Shown here one piece after another: positions 7,907 through 15,854 of a DNA stretch of 17,053 nt (positions are counted from its first letter, which is position 1; each line of letters begins with the position of its first letter). The stretch is from Chloroflexota bacterium (lineage in GTDB: Bacteria; Chloroflexota; Ktedonobacteria; Ktedonobacterales; Ktedonobacteraceae), in NCBI GenBank assembly GCA_005881495.1, contig VBHI01000350.1, positions 1 through 17,053 of the forward strand, written 5' to 3'. Both the position numbers and the translations under genes were made by a program. The notes under the pieces are model-generated. The model saw nothing but the letters and a program-made list of their open reading frames with translations, did not search any database and was not told the origin of the DNA.

Positions 7907-9122
7907 TTAAACGTCAGCGGTCCCAGGGCGGAACTGCCGCCTCACCACGAAAAACAGCGGAATGGCGGCGAGTTCAGCGACCAGGGAGAAAGCAATCAAC
8001 GCCGGTAGTGACACACCATACAGAATGCCGAGAGCCGCACTACCCAGAAACCAGAACACACCATACCCTGCGGTGAAGAGGCCATAGGCCGAGGCACGTC
8101 GCTGTACCGGCACCATAAGGGCCACAGCAGCAGGTATGATCGACTCGTGGACGCCCATACCGAGCCCCCACAGCGCGACACCGACGAGCGCCGCCCAGAA
8201 CCCCCCCCAGGAAAACCAGCGGGGCAAACAGAGCTGAGAGGAGCGTCAAGGGGACCAGGACGGCGATACCGACCCGATCAAAGAGACGTCCGAAAATGAG
8301 CGAGCCAATCCCGCCCATGCCCATGGCAACGGCATAGAAGACCGGGATCAGCGTACTTGACACGGTGGACGCTTGCGCGAAGTGGTAGGCAATAAGCGGG
8401 AAGTCGGCGAACCCGGCCGCGACCAGTACCGCCCCCACGAGATACACCCAGAAGACACGTGGAAGACCGCTGGCCTTCACGTCCGGGGGGGTCGCATCCA
8501 ACTCCTGGGGCCGTGGGTAGGTCAAGCGCGCGACGATCAGGATGCTGAGCGTCAGGAGGGCGGGGATGAGCAGCACGGCAAAGGCGATCTGGTACTCGCC
8601 GCGCAGAGCCAGCACGGCGGCAACGACCAGCGGACCGAAAAGCGCGCCGGATTGGTCCAGTGCCTCATGCACTCCAAAAGCCCAGCCGTATCCCATCTCC
8701 TTGGCGGCGTGCGAGAGCATCACATCACGGGGTGGGTTGCGCATCGCCTTGCCTACGCGCTCCAGGATAATCAGCAGGGCCGCAAACCGCCAGTTCCCGG
8801 CCAATGCCAGGAGCGGCACCGAGGACATCTGGACGACATAGCCGACGATGGTGATCAGCCAGTACTTACCGGTCTGGTCACTGAGGCGCCCCGAAACCAG
8901 GCGCAGGCCGTACCCAAGCAATTCTCCGAAGCCGGCGACGATCCCTACGGCCGCCGCGCTTGCCCCGAGCACTGCCAGGTATGGCCCGATGATACTGCGC
9001 GAGCCCTCATAGGTGAAGTCCGCGAAAAAGCTCATGACGCCGATCAGCAAAACGAATTTGAGTGCAGCAGCCTTCATTCGTGATGGTTGCCTGGCTTCTT
9101 TCTTTGAAGTATCTGTTTCCAT
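7907..9122 (-). pseudogene. MFS transporter, frameshifted in a G run
   Basis: A major facilitator protein with about twelve predicted membrane segments: GFGELLGYGLRLVSGRLSDQ and ERVGKAMRNPPRDV in the first half, MGMGGIGSLIFGRLFDRVG in the second. The substrate is not evident. The frame from ATG 9122 (GGGAG upstream) loses similarity after PLVFLGG and would stop at 8040; the family sequence FWAALVGVALWGLGMGVHES continues in another frame to 7907. The break is in a run of eight C (8201-8208, plus strand); seven would restore the frame and give about 405 residues. The gene lies 44 bases after the PP2C gene, probably in the same riboswitch 5 transcript. The run length makes sequencing error or phase variation likely. 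Confidence 0.82.
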
Positions 9123-9166
9123 ACGTGGACTCCCAATGAGAGCATTCCCTTCGTCTTGCGAGCACC

Positions 9167-10039
9167 CTATGTGAATGAGAGCACCACGGCGCTGATGTTG
9201 TCCTCGCCTCCGGCCTCATTCGCCAGTCGGGTCAACTCGGCACATGCCACCCGTGGTGGCGCGCTGCTCACCACTAGAGCGATCCGTTCCTCAGTAAGCA
9301 TGCTCCAGAGGCCATCGCAGCAGAGAAGGAGGGCATCTCCAGCTTGCACAACACAGGTCGTTACATCAGGGCTCGAGCTGTCCTGCTCCTTTCCCCCCAG
9401 GGCTCGCAGGATAATATGGCGAAATGGCGAGTTGCGCACCTGTTCGGGAGATATGGCACCGGCCCGCGCGAGTTTTGTCACCATCGAGTGGTCCATTGTC
9501 AGGCGAGTAATCGAGGGCCTGGACGCAGACGAGGGACGAATCAGGTGGGCGCGACTATCACCGACGTGGGCTATCAGGAGGCGGGCACCCTTGACCACAG
9601 CAGCAATGCACGTAGTGATCATGCCAGCATATTCCTGTTTGAGGTGAGCCGCCTCTCGAATACGTGTATGGGCAGCAAAGAATGCCCACTGGAGCTGCTC
9701 GATGGGAGTCTCGAGATCATCAAGTGGACCATGCAGGTGTCTGACCTCCCCTTGAGAGCGAGACGCGTTCTCAGGGGTATGGTGAGAGGTCTGTTGAGCA
9801 TAGTAGGCGGCAGCGATCGTCTCGACTGCCAAGCGGCTGGCAACTTCTCCAGCAGCATGACCTCCCGCGCCATCAGCGAGCAGGTAGAGCCAACCGAACT
9901 GTGCGGACACTGCCTGATCCACCGGTTCGTACATGAGGATGGCATCTTCGTTGAGCGTACGCACACGTCCCGTATCTGAACAACTCGCTGCGCTCACACG
10001 CAACTGGGCTTCTCCAGGCGAAGAGTTCTGTTGCAGCAT
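9167..10039 (-). CDS. PP2C-type Ser/Thr protein phosphatase
   Basis: A full-length 290-residue PPM/PP2C phosphatase with the bacterial (Stp/PrpC-like) layout: DTGRVRTLNED (residues 22-32), LADGAGGHAAGEVAS (Asp56 and Gly57), IAHVGDSRAHLIR (about 157-168), DHSMVTKLARAG, CDGLWSML (Asp242) and GGEDNISAVVLS (Asp280). All metal-binding Asp residues are present, so it should be active on phosphoSer/Thr. No membrane or sensor domain is attached. ATG 10039 has GAGAGGG upstream. The leader carries fluoride riboswitch 5 (10172-10253) and a strong hairpin (10080-10125), so the gene is predicted to be fluoride-induced. Its protein substrate is unknown. The MFS gene follows closely on the same strand. Confidence 0.9.
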   Translation of the reverse strand: MLQQNSSPGEAQLRVSAASCSDTGRVRTLNEDAILMYEPVDQAVSAQFGWLYLLADGAGGHAAGEVASRLAVETIAAAYYAQQTSHHTPENASRSQGEVRHLHGPLDDLETPIEQLQWAFFAAHTRIREAAHLKQEYAGMITTCIAAVVKGARLLIAHVGDSRAHLIRPSSASRPSITRLTMDHSMVTKLARAGAISPEQVRNSPFRHIILRALGGKEQDSSSPDVTTCVVQAGDALLLCCDGLWSMLTEERIALVVSSAPPRVACAELTRLANEAGGEDNISAVVLSFT

Positions 10040-10079
10040 TGCGTTCCCTCTCGGCGAACTAGACTTCCAAACGATGATA

Positions 10080-10125
10080 CAAAGCGCCCCGCCATTGAGA
10101 GAGTTCTATCGGCAGGGGCGCTTTG
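10080..10125. repeat. 11-bp hairpin in the PP2C leader
   Basis: CAAAGCGCCCC (10080-10090) and GGGGCGCTTTG (10115-10125) pair perfectly; GCC/GGC inside adds three pairs past a bulged A. It lies between the riboswitch 5 terminator and the PP2C ribosome site. No T run follows on either strand. Confidence 0.75.
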
Positions 10126-10171
10126 ATGCTCGAACGTACACTCGTCAGGTGATAAGTACAGTTCTGAAAAC

Positions 10172-10219
10172 AAAAACGCTTCTAACAGCCGATCATCTCT
10201 ATAGTCGGTCGCTAGAAGC
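10172..10219 (-). terminator. Riboswitch 5 intrinsic terminator
   Basis: On the minus strand GCTTCTA (10219-10213) pairs perfectly with TAGAAGC (10184-10178), with CCGA/TCGG inside, followed by GTTTTTGTTTT. Confidence 0.8.
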
Positions 10220-10253
10220 TATCAGCACAAGGCGTTAGGCGAGCTTCATCGCC
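10172..10253 (-). promoter_or_regulatory. Fluoride riboswitch (crcB motif), copy 5, with expression platform
   Basis: On the minus strand the aptamer reads GGCGATGAAGCTCGCC (10253-10238), the short linker TAACGCCTTGT, then GCTGATAGCTTCTA (10226-10213). GAAGCT pairs with AGCTTC (pseudoknot). The terminator at 10172-10219 shares the last segment. The next gene on this strand is the PP2C phosphatase, followed by the MFS gene, a small membrane protein, the pentapeptide gene and perhaps the enolase fragment. Confidence 0.9.
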
Positions 10254-10272
10254 AATTGTTTTCTCCTCTTCA

Positions 10273-10301
10273 ATTATAGACATTCATTGAAGCAATTACA
10301 A
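10273..10301 (-). promoter_or_regulatory. Sigma70-like promoter of riboswitch 5
   Basis: TTGTAA (10301-10296) and the consensus TATAAT (10278-10273) are spaced by 17 bp on the minus strand. The -10 element ends about 19 bases before the aptamer. Confidence 0.7.
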
Positions 10302-10370
10302 GAGGTAGCAGGACCTTTTGCGAAACTGTTCAGAATGAACCTTGTTTGATATACTGGCCCTATAATTACA

Positions 10371-10495
10371 GAAGAACGTTTAGCGTTGCAAGAGAACAAT
10401 TACACCAGACCTTCGAGCAATTACACCTAACGCAAGAACAGTTGCGTCAGGCCCAGGCACGCATCGCCCAGCAACATCTTTTAGGTCAACTCTGA
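10371..10495 (+). pseudogene. Remnant of a coiled-coil protein C-terminus
   Basis: One frame reads EERLALQE, then a second frame reads QLHQTFEQLHLTQEQLRQAQ and on to a stop at 10493-10495. Joined by a two-base shift near 10396 they make a Gln/Leu-rich coiled coil like the C-terminal tails of Uma2-type endonuclease-like or similar accessory proteins. No upstream body of the gene is present. Most likely it is debris of a deleted gene. Confidence 0.4.
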
Positions 10496-10543
10496 AAAGT
10501 ACAAGAAAAAGGCTATTTGACCATTCAACTGGGGTAGCATACA

Positions 10544-10612
10544 ATGTGGCGAGACGACCAGTTTCTTCGAGAGTTCGTTCATGGTCAGTCAAGATGGAGT
10601 CTAGACCAATGA
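10544..10612 (+). CDS. Possible 22-residue leader ORF coupled to the next gene
   Basis: The frame begins ATGTGGCGAGACGACCAG and ends with TGA overlapping the ATG at 10609 (ATGA). A GGGG stretch lies about 10 bases upstream. The ATGA overlap would allow translational coupling with the glycoside hydrolase-like gene. It may equally be part of the decayed sequence upstream. Confidence 0.3.
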   Translation: MWRDDQFLREFVHGQSRWSLDQ

Positions 10613-12966
10613 TCCCTCACGACGATTTTACGCCGCACGGCTACCTCGATAATCCCTATCACTCCTGGAAGCTCAATCCCAATGGAGTTCTACGTTCTCT
10701 TCCCCCCCTTGGCATGGGCTGGCATGTGCCCAACCTCGGAAGCTACGTGCGGAACCAGTTTCACTATACGGCTCATCTCATGCTCGGGCTCAAGATTCAT
10801 GGGAGCGTGCTGGTCACCCCTGACGATTTCCGCCGTCAGCAGTGCGTCATCAACAGTCAGTTGCACACGAAAAGCCGTTTTGAATATAGCTGCATCGTTC
10901 CGAAGTATGGCTTGACGCTCACTGCACGCTATTTCCTGGTGCAGGAACACGCCCTGGCCTGCATCCTGACTCTTGCGACGACCTCGACGGCGCCGCTTCC
11001 CGTGACCTGTTATCTCATGCACCAGCATACGCACAATCCTCACACCAGCCGTTTGTGGGAACATGGACTCTATGCGCTGCAAGACCGCGAACATGGCTAT
11101 TGCATGCTGGGCCTTGCCAGTGAGGGTGATGTCTTTATACATGGAGTACGGGAAGCAGATAATGCTGCATTAACGATAGGCGCTATGGGATATGCCGTCT
11201 CACTCGAAGACATCGCACGCTGGGCGAGCGGGAAGAAGGTAGTCTGGCCGCGCGTTACTCAGAGCCAGGAAGAGACGGGGTGGCAGGTGCGCACAGTCGC
11301 TCTGCCGTGTGATCTCACCTTAGAAAGCAATACAGTCCATTTTCTCAATGTGGTTCTGGCTCGTGGCGTCTCGCAGGATCAAGCCTGGCGGAATTGGGAA
11401 GATAGTATCGAAGAGATCGCGCTTGCTGAGGCGCAACACCACGCCGACGATGAAGCGTTCTGGGAACGCGCGCCTCAACTCACGGGAGACTGGCCGGAGA
11501 ACTGGCGGCGGAGCTGGGTCTATGACCTCGAGACCTTGCGTATGACGATACGGCCCTCTGCCGGAATTATCCCACATCCATGGGATGGAATGCAGATTCA
11601 AGCTCCGCGCCTGGTGTTGGCGGAGGCGGCGATGGACGCGCTTTTCCTCAGCTATGCCGATCCTGAACTCGCCGCCGAGGTCATCCTGGGGCATTTCGAG
11701 TCGGCTCCCCGCCCGAACTTACCCTGTATGCGCGAAGATGGCAGCTACAACATGGTCGCCGACGATGGGCAAATCTGTGGGACTGCGCCCGAGTGGGGTT
11801 TTCCCCTTTGGTGTTGCGACAAAATATTTGCCAGGACAGGTGATCTTCGCTGGCTGAACCGCCTTTACCCGGGGGCTGCGGCCTACCTGCGCTGGTGGCT
11901 GGAGTACCGCCGGGATACCGAGGGCTGGTTGGTTTACGCCTGTTCATGGGAGAGTGGGCAGGATGTCTCCAGCAGATTCGGCCCACAGCAGACTGGTGGT
12001 ACCATCATCCAGCATGTGCGTCCCGTGGACCTGCAGGCCAGCATGGCCCAGGGCGCGGAAATACTCAATCGCTGGGCGAACTTCCTCGCCTCGGCGGTGA
12101 AAGAAGACAAGTTGGAGGACCCCGTGCCGGCGGATTACGCAGCCGATGCCGTGTTCTGGCAGAGCATTGCCAACGAGTTTACCGTGAAAACCCGGCTGAT
12201 GTGGCAGGATGGCTGGTTTCGCGATTATGACTCCGTGACCGGGGAGTGGTCAACGCAACAGGATGCCATGCACCTTGCCCCGGTCTTTTGTGGAGTCTCG
12301 GGTTGGGGTCAAGTGGAACAGCTCCGCCCATTCCTCGAACAACCGCCATCACACAGCCACGGCTGGGCTCCGCTCTCGTGGCCTCCCGTCGTCATGACAC
12401 TGGTCGGTGCGGCCTCCGCTGCACACATGCCCCTCGATGCTGCAGAGCTGGCTTACCGCTTCATCGATGCCTCCTACCGCAGCACGGACGGCAGGGAATT
12501 GGACGAGCACGGAGGGCTCCCAGGCGTCACCCGCGAGTACCGCCAGACGGTCACGGCGGGAAAATGGGGAGCTATCGATTATGTCAATGCGGGGATCGAA
12601 GGGTACGGCTGGGGTGCCCTGAGCATCCACCTGATCATGCGTTACCTCCTGGGGCTTCGCGAGGAAGAGGCCGATAAGATCACCATCGCTCCTGCGCTGC
12701 CTCAAGCGCTACGACGAGTCGGGTCCACCTATCGCGTCGCGCCAGTGCCGTGGGGAAACTATGTATTAGGAATCGAATGCATAGTAAAGAATGCCAAAGG
12801 CTATACTGTACGAGTGCACTGCGCGAGGCGTAGCATGGAGAAAGCATCTGAAGCGGTTGAGAATGACGAGCTACAACAGCCTGGAAGAGTACAGAGATGC
12901 GAATGGGAGGGAATCTGGGGGGAAGAACGCACACTCCTACTCTCCCAGCTAGTAAACGCTATTTGA
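10609..12966 (+). CDS. Putative (alpha/alpha)6-barrel glycoside hydrolase
   Basis: About 785 residues, with an N-terminal beta-sandwich-like region (to about residue 280) and a helical barrel. Barrel signatures of the trehalase/GH63-like six-hairpin group include HPWDGMQIQAP, APEWGFPLWCCDKI, SWESGQD (Glu448, Asp452), HSHGWAPLSWPP, and DYVNAGIEGYGWGALS near the end, before a C-terminal KITIAPALP beta domain. Such enzymes hydrolyse alpha-glucosidic, mannosidic or related bonds; the substrate cannot be told. No signal peptide is seen, so it is probably cytoplasmic. ATG 10609 is preferred because of the ATGA overlap with a small ORF; ATG 10594 and GTG 10546 are in-frame alternatives. It stands alone on the plus strand, with no riboswitch on its side. 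Confidence 0.75.
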   Translation: MIPHDDFTPHGYLDNPYHSWKLNPNGVLRSLPPLGMGWHVPNLGSYVRNQFHYTAHLMLGLKIHGSVLVTPDDFRRQQCVINSQLHTKSRFEYSCIVPKYGLTLTARYFLVQEHALACILTLATTSTAPLPVTCYLMHQHTHNPHTSRLWEHGLYALQDREHGYCMLGLASEGDVFIHGVREADNAALTIGAMGYAVSLEDIARWASGKKVVWPRVTQSQEETGWQVRTVALPCDLTLESNTVHFLNVVLARGVSQDQAWRNWEDSIEEIALAEAQHHADDEAFWERAPQLTGDWPENWRRSWVYDLETLRMTIRPSAGIIPHPWDGMQIQAPRLVLAEAAMDALFLSYADPELAAEVILGHFESAPRPNLPCMREDGSYNMVADDGQICGTAPEWGFPLWCCDKIFARTGDLRWLNRLYPGAAAYLRWWLEYRRDTEGWLVYACSWESGQDVSSRFGPQQTGGTIIQHVRPVDLQASMAQGAEILNRWANFLASAVKEDKLEDPVPADYAADAVFWQSIANEFTVKTRLMWQDGWFRDYDSVTGEWSTQQDAMHLAPVFCGVSGWGQVEQLRPFLEQPPSHSHGWAPLSWPPVVMTLVGAASAAHMPLDAAELAYRFIDASYRSTDGRELDEHGGLPGVTREYRQTVTAGKWGAIDYVNAGIEGYGWGALSIHLIMRYLLGLREEEADKITIAPALPQALRRVGSTYRVAPVPWGNYVLGIECIVKNAKGYTVRVHCARRSMEKASEAVENDELQQPGRVQRCEWEGIWGEERTLLLSQLVNAI

Positions 12967-13089
12967 GACATGTGAGATCGGGTAGTGGCTCACTTGAGAA
13001 GGATAGCACGGCTAGCCTACTAAAAAATTTACGAAAAACCATCTACCCTTCCTTATACAGATTACAGAAATTCTTTCTTACCAGCTCTT

Positions 13090-13491
13090 CTATGACTGGC
13101 CACCCAGCAAGGCAACGACCCGCTGCAAACGCTGTTTGGCCTCCCTGGCAACAGCATTTAGCTCCTCGTTGCCAACAATGCCAAGCATGGCCTGCGGATC
13201 AGCAACCTCTACGCGGCTCCCTTTTCCTTCAGCACGCACAACGACATTGCATGGCAGGAGCAGACCAATGTCCGGTTCTTGTTCCAAGGCGCGATGCGCC
13301 AGCGGGGGATTGCAAGCCCCGAGGATGATATAGGGTTTCATCTCCGCACCCAGTTTTTCGCGCAGCGTACGGCGTACATCTATCTCGGTCAGCACACCAA
13401 ATCCCTCGGCTTTGAGTGCTTCCTTCACACGCGGGATCGCTTCTTCATAGGGTACTTGTAAGGTTGTACCAAAACCATAGGTCGTGGTCAT
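13090..13491 (-). CDS. DUF302 family protein
   Basis: A 133-residue protein with the DUF302 pattern: an N-terminal YGFGTTLQVPYEEA strand-helix, LTEIDVRRTLREKLG, then ILGACNPPLAHRALEQEPDIG with the conserved Cys, and LLPCNVVV. DUF302 proteins often occur next to thiol/sulfur or redox genes and bind an unknown ligand. Start ATG 13491 fits the family length; the open frame extends further upstream to 13680 but without family similarity. It follows the FmdB-like gene by 89 bases and is probably the last gene of the ArsR transcript. Confidence 0.85.
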   Translation of the reverse strand: MTTTYGFGTTLQVPYEEAIPRVKEALKAEGFGVLTEIDVRRTLREKLGAEMKPYIILGACNPPLAHRALEQEPDIGLLLPCNVVVRAEGKGSRVEVADPQAMLGIVGNEELNAVAREAKQRLQRVVALLGGQS

Positions 13492-13580
13492 CGTTCTTTC
13501 ATCTTTCTGCTTACTTCTATCCTTCGCCACAATGATACATTCTCGTGTTGTAAGAGCGACCGCTCCCACTAGCGAATGCT

Positions 13581-13775
13581 TCAGCCACCTGTAGGTGCAC
13601 AACTGGACTGATTGGTTGCCTGGCCTTTCGCAGTGGTCGCAAACGATGATATTTGCTTGCGTACCTCCTGGGTGCCACATCGTGGACAGGTCACGGGTGG
13701 TTGATCAGACCGTAAGTGAACCAGTTGCTCAAATCGCTCTTCACAACGCGTGCACCGGTATTCATAAATGGGCAT
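13581..13775 (-). CDS. FmdB-type zinc ribbon protein
   Basis: A 64-residue protein starting MPIYEYRC, the typical FmdB start, with Cys8, Cys11, Cys30 and Cys33 forming a zinc ribbon (CTRC...CPRC) followed by RKQISS. FmdB-like proteins are small putative regulatory or metal-handling proteins of unclear function. AAAGGG lies just upstream of the ATG. The ATG is two bases after the ArsR stop, so the two are certainly cotranscribed. The tail NQSSCAPTGG adds one more Cys. Confidence 0.9.
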   Translation of the reverse strand: MPIYEYRCTRCEERFEQLVHLRSDQPPVTCPRCGTQEVRKQISSFATTAKGQATNQSSCAPTGG

Positions 13776-13777
13776 TA

Positions 13778-14125
13778 TCAAACCCTTTCTGTAGCGATAA
13801 GTGGTGCCGCCAGGCTCGCTTGTTGCGTCAACTGCTGGAGTAAGACTTCCCGCGTAATACGGCACGCTTCCAGGATACCTGGATCAGTCAACGAATAATG
13901 CACTTCCGTCCCAACTCGATCGGTACGCACAATGTTGCGTTGGCGCATGATCGCCAGGTGCTGGCTGATCTTCGCCTGGCGCTCTCCCGTCGCTTCAACC
14001 AGCTCCTTCACCGGTCGAGGCCTCTCACCAATTAAAGAGAGAAGCTTCAAGCGCGTCGGTTCGGCGAGAACCTGGCAGAGCTCTGCTTGCAGTCGATAAA
14101 GTTGTTCTTCTCGTTCGCGTTCCAT
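13778..14125 (-). CDS. ArsR/SmtB-family repressor, two-Cys type
   Basis: A 115-residue winged-helix repressor: AEPTRLKLLSLI, PVKELVEATGERQAKISQHLAIMRQRNIV (recognition helix) and RVGTEVHYSL (wing). The metal-site ELCVCDL of arsenic/zinc/cadmium sensors is replaced by RPRPVKELVEA. Two Cys remain, Cys17 in the first helices and Cys88 near the dimer helix, the arrangement seen in persulfide sensors of the SqrR/BigR type; a sulfide/persulfide sensor is therefore inferred, in agreement with the neighbouring SQR, TusA and DsrE genes. A strong AAGGAGG precedes the ATG. It is the first gene of the ArsR-FmdB-DUF302 unit and probably represses itself through the palindrome at 14160-14175. Confidence 0.9.
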   Translation of the reverse strand: MEREREEQLYRLQAELCQVLAEPTRLKLLSLIGERPRPVKELVEATGERQAKISQHLAIMRQRNIVRTDRVGTEVHYSLTDPGILEACRITREVLLQQLTQQASLAAPLIATERV

Positions 14126-14159
14126 CTTCCTACCTCCTTCATTGTTTACAGTTATAACA

Positions 14160-14175
14160 ATGTATTCGAATACAT
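14160..14175. promoter_or_regulatory. ArsR operator palindrome
   Basis: ATGTATTCGAATACAT is a perfect 16-bp palindrome located between the ArsR promoter and its start codon. Its core TATTCGAATA recurs in front of the OsmC unit (16843-16854). Confidence 0.75.
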
Positions 14176-14179
14176 GAAT

Positions 14180-14209
14180 ATTTTAACGTCGTTTATGAAT
14201 GATTGTCAA
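14180..14209 (-). promoter_or_regulatory. Promoter of the ArsR unit
   Basis: TTGACA (14209-14204) and TAAAAT (14185-14180) are separated by 18 bp on the minus strand. The operator lies immediately downstream of the -10 box, where repressor binding would block initiation. Confidence 0.65.
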
Positions 14210-14297
14210 GCCTTTCAAACTCTTCCTTACCGCACACTAGGAGTGAGAGCAATCGCAACGGACTGCTCTCATTCACACAGGAGGAGAAAGGCAAGTA

Positions 14298-15500
14298 TTA
14301 CACCAGACCTTGCGGCACAATATGCCAGTACGCGCGGTTGAAGAGTTGCTTCTCCATATGATAATACAGGCTGGGCCGCGGCGGTTGTGGCGGATGCTCA
14401 TAGTTGAACACGAGTTGGGTTGCCCTGTTCTGCCCCGTCTCTAAGAAGCACATCACTTCTCCATCATAGGTGGCCTCTCCGTTACCTGGTTCCTCCCCTC
14501 GTATCTTCGTGATGAGACGATGGGCCACCACCTTGGCCTCAAAGTGGGCCGCTGAGCCGCTTTTGGAAACGGGAAGATCTGTCGCATCTCCCAATGCATA
14601 GACGCGCTCCTGCCCCTTGACCTCCAGGGTGGCGCGATCGGTTGGCAACCAGCCCTGCTCATCGCCCATACCTGATTCTTCGATCACTCTCGCACCGCGA
14701 TGTGGCGGTACGACCACCAGCAGATCGTAAGGAAACTCCTCTCCTTCCATTGAAGAAATGATCTTGCGTTCGGTATCCACTGCTTCAGTATTGAAGAAGA
14801 CGGTATACTGCACGTTCCGCTCTTCCAGAAGAGGTGTCGCTACCTCTGCTACGCTCTCGATGGGAAAGACACGTGGCAGGGGATAGAGATACTGGATCTC
14901 TGTTTTGTCTCGTAGGCCACGTTTGCGCAGCCACTCATCAAGCAGGAAAGTAAATTCCAGGGGAGCAGGCGGGCAGCGATACGGAATGCCACCAACCGTA
15001 ATCACGATCCGTCCACCCACGAAGGTTTGTAGGGCTTGCCGTAGTTGTAATGATCCTTCAGCGCTATAAAAGTGGTGCCATTTCCCCTCGGTTCCGGCCA
15101 ATCCCGGCAGGTCCGATGGAACCAGGCGCGCCCCAGTTGCCAGGACCAGGTAATCGTAGGGATACACCGCCTCGCTCGCTCCACCTGTCCCAACGATTTC
15201 ATCCAGGTCCCTGTTGTGTTGAACATGTAGTTCGCGGTTTTGGGGATCAATCTTTTGCACTTCCCCGGTTACAAGGTGCACGTGGTTGTTCAGCAGGTCT
15301 CGCTCTGGGCGGACCAATTGATCACTATCTGCGCCGATATGGTTAAATGGCATGTAGAGCCAGCCGGGCATATACGCATGTTTCCCCGTGCTATCAATCA
15401 ACGTGATTTCTGCCTCCTGGTGGTGTAAAGCACGTGCCAGGAGGTTGGCGACAATCGTTCCACCTACTCCTCCGCCGACTATCAATATATGTTGGGGCAT
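14298..15500 (-). CDS. SQR-like FAD-dependent pyridine nucleotide-disulfide oxidoreductase
   Basis: A 400-residue flavoprotein with the dinucleotide site ILIVGGGVGGTIVANLLAR at the N-terminus, YDYLVLATGARLVPSDLPGL (about 115-132), and ERVYALGDATDLP (about 298-310) for the FAD ribityl. Cys176 in GIPYRCPPAPLEF and Cys351 in EVMCFLETG match the two redox Cys of sulfide:quinone oxidoreductases, which oxidise sulfide to polysulfide at the membrane and pass electrons to quinone. The third, N-terminal Cys of some SQRs is absent. A GGAGG site precedes ATG 15500. The gene follows TusA by 18 bases in the OsmC-DsrE-TusA-SQR unit. Flavocytochrome-c-like or NADH-type relatives are the main alternative. 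Confidence 0.85.
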   Translation of the reverse strand: MPQHILIVGGGVGGTIVANLLARALHHQEAEITLIDSTGKHAYMPGWLYMPFNHIGADSDQLVRPERDLLNNHVHLVTGEVQKIDPQNRELHVQHNRDLDEIVGTGGASEAVYPYDYLVLATGARLVPSDLPGLAGTEGKWHHFYSAEGSLQLRQALQTFVGGRIVITVGGIPYRCPPAPLEFTFLLDEWLRKRGLRDKTEIQYLYPLPRVFPIESVAEVATPLLEERNVQYTVFFNTEAVDTERKIISSMEGEEFPYDLLVVVPPHRGARVIEESGMGDEQGWLPTDRATLEVKGQERVYALGDATDLPVSKSGSAAHFEAKVVAHRLITKIRGEEPGNGEATYDGEVMCFLETGQNRATQLVFNYEHPPQPPRPSLYYHMEKQLFNRAYWHIVPQGLV

Positions 15501-15518
15501 GGAATTGCCTCCTTTTAT

Positions 15519-15767
15519 TTAATGGGCCTTCCGCGCAACAAAGCGCGTGTAGCCTTGTTCAGGGAAGGTTCCCAGAAATTCATGTTTGGCTTTCTGAATC
15601 CAGGCGGGAATATCTTTTGCTGAACCGGGATCACTGGACAGGACGGCCAGCACTCCACCAACGGGTAAGGCTTTCATGCCGCGGATCAGCTCCATCAACG
15701 GCCCAGGACAGAAGCTGCCCCGCGCGTCAATCTCTTTATCAATCGTTATATCGGTCAATTCTGGCAT
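15519..15767 (-). CDS. TusA-like sulfur carrier protein
   Basis: An 82-residue protein with the TusA/YeeD/SirA core: DARGSFCPGPLMELIRGMK, containing the persulfide-carrying Cys20 in the CPxP motif, and SSDPGSAKDIPAWIQKAKHEF. TusA proteins accept and pass on sulfane sulfur. AAAGGAGC lies upstream of ATG 15767. Its position between a DsrE-like protein and an SQR-like enzyme suggests it receives persulfide sulfur from one of them. Confidence 0.93.
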   Translation of the reverse strand: MPELTDITIDKEIDARGSFCPGPLMELIRGMKALPVGGVLAVLSSDPGSAKDIPAWIQKAKHEFLGTFPEQGYTRFVARKAH

Positions 15768-15854
15768 TGTAATCAGCTCCTTTCAAGAGAAGGGAATGGG
15801 ACGGCCACGGCCTTCTTCATCACACCGATGCGGCTGGGTCGCCCTTCATCGCAA

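Noticed and set aside
8373..9083. 236-residue plus-strand open frame
   Set aside because: It is the shadow of the MFS gene; composition is low-hydrophobic, His/Gln-rich and without family similarity.
10399..14310. 15-base string ATTACACCAGACCTT shared by 10399 and 14297
   Set aside because: One copy is in coiled-coil debris and the other in the SQR 3' end, with no extended similarity; a chance match is plausible in a window this size.
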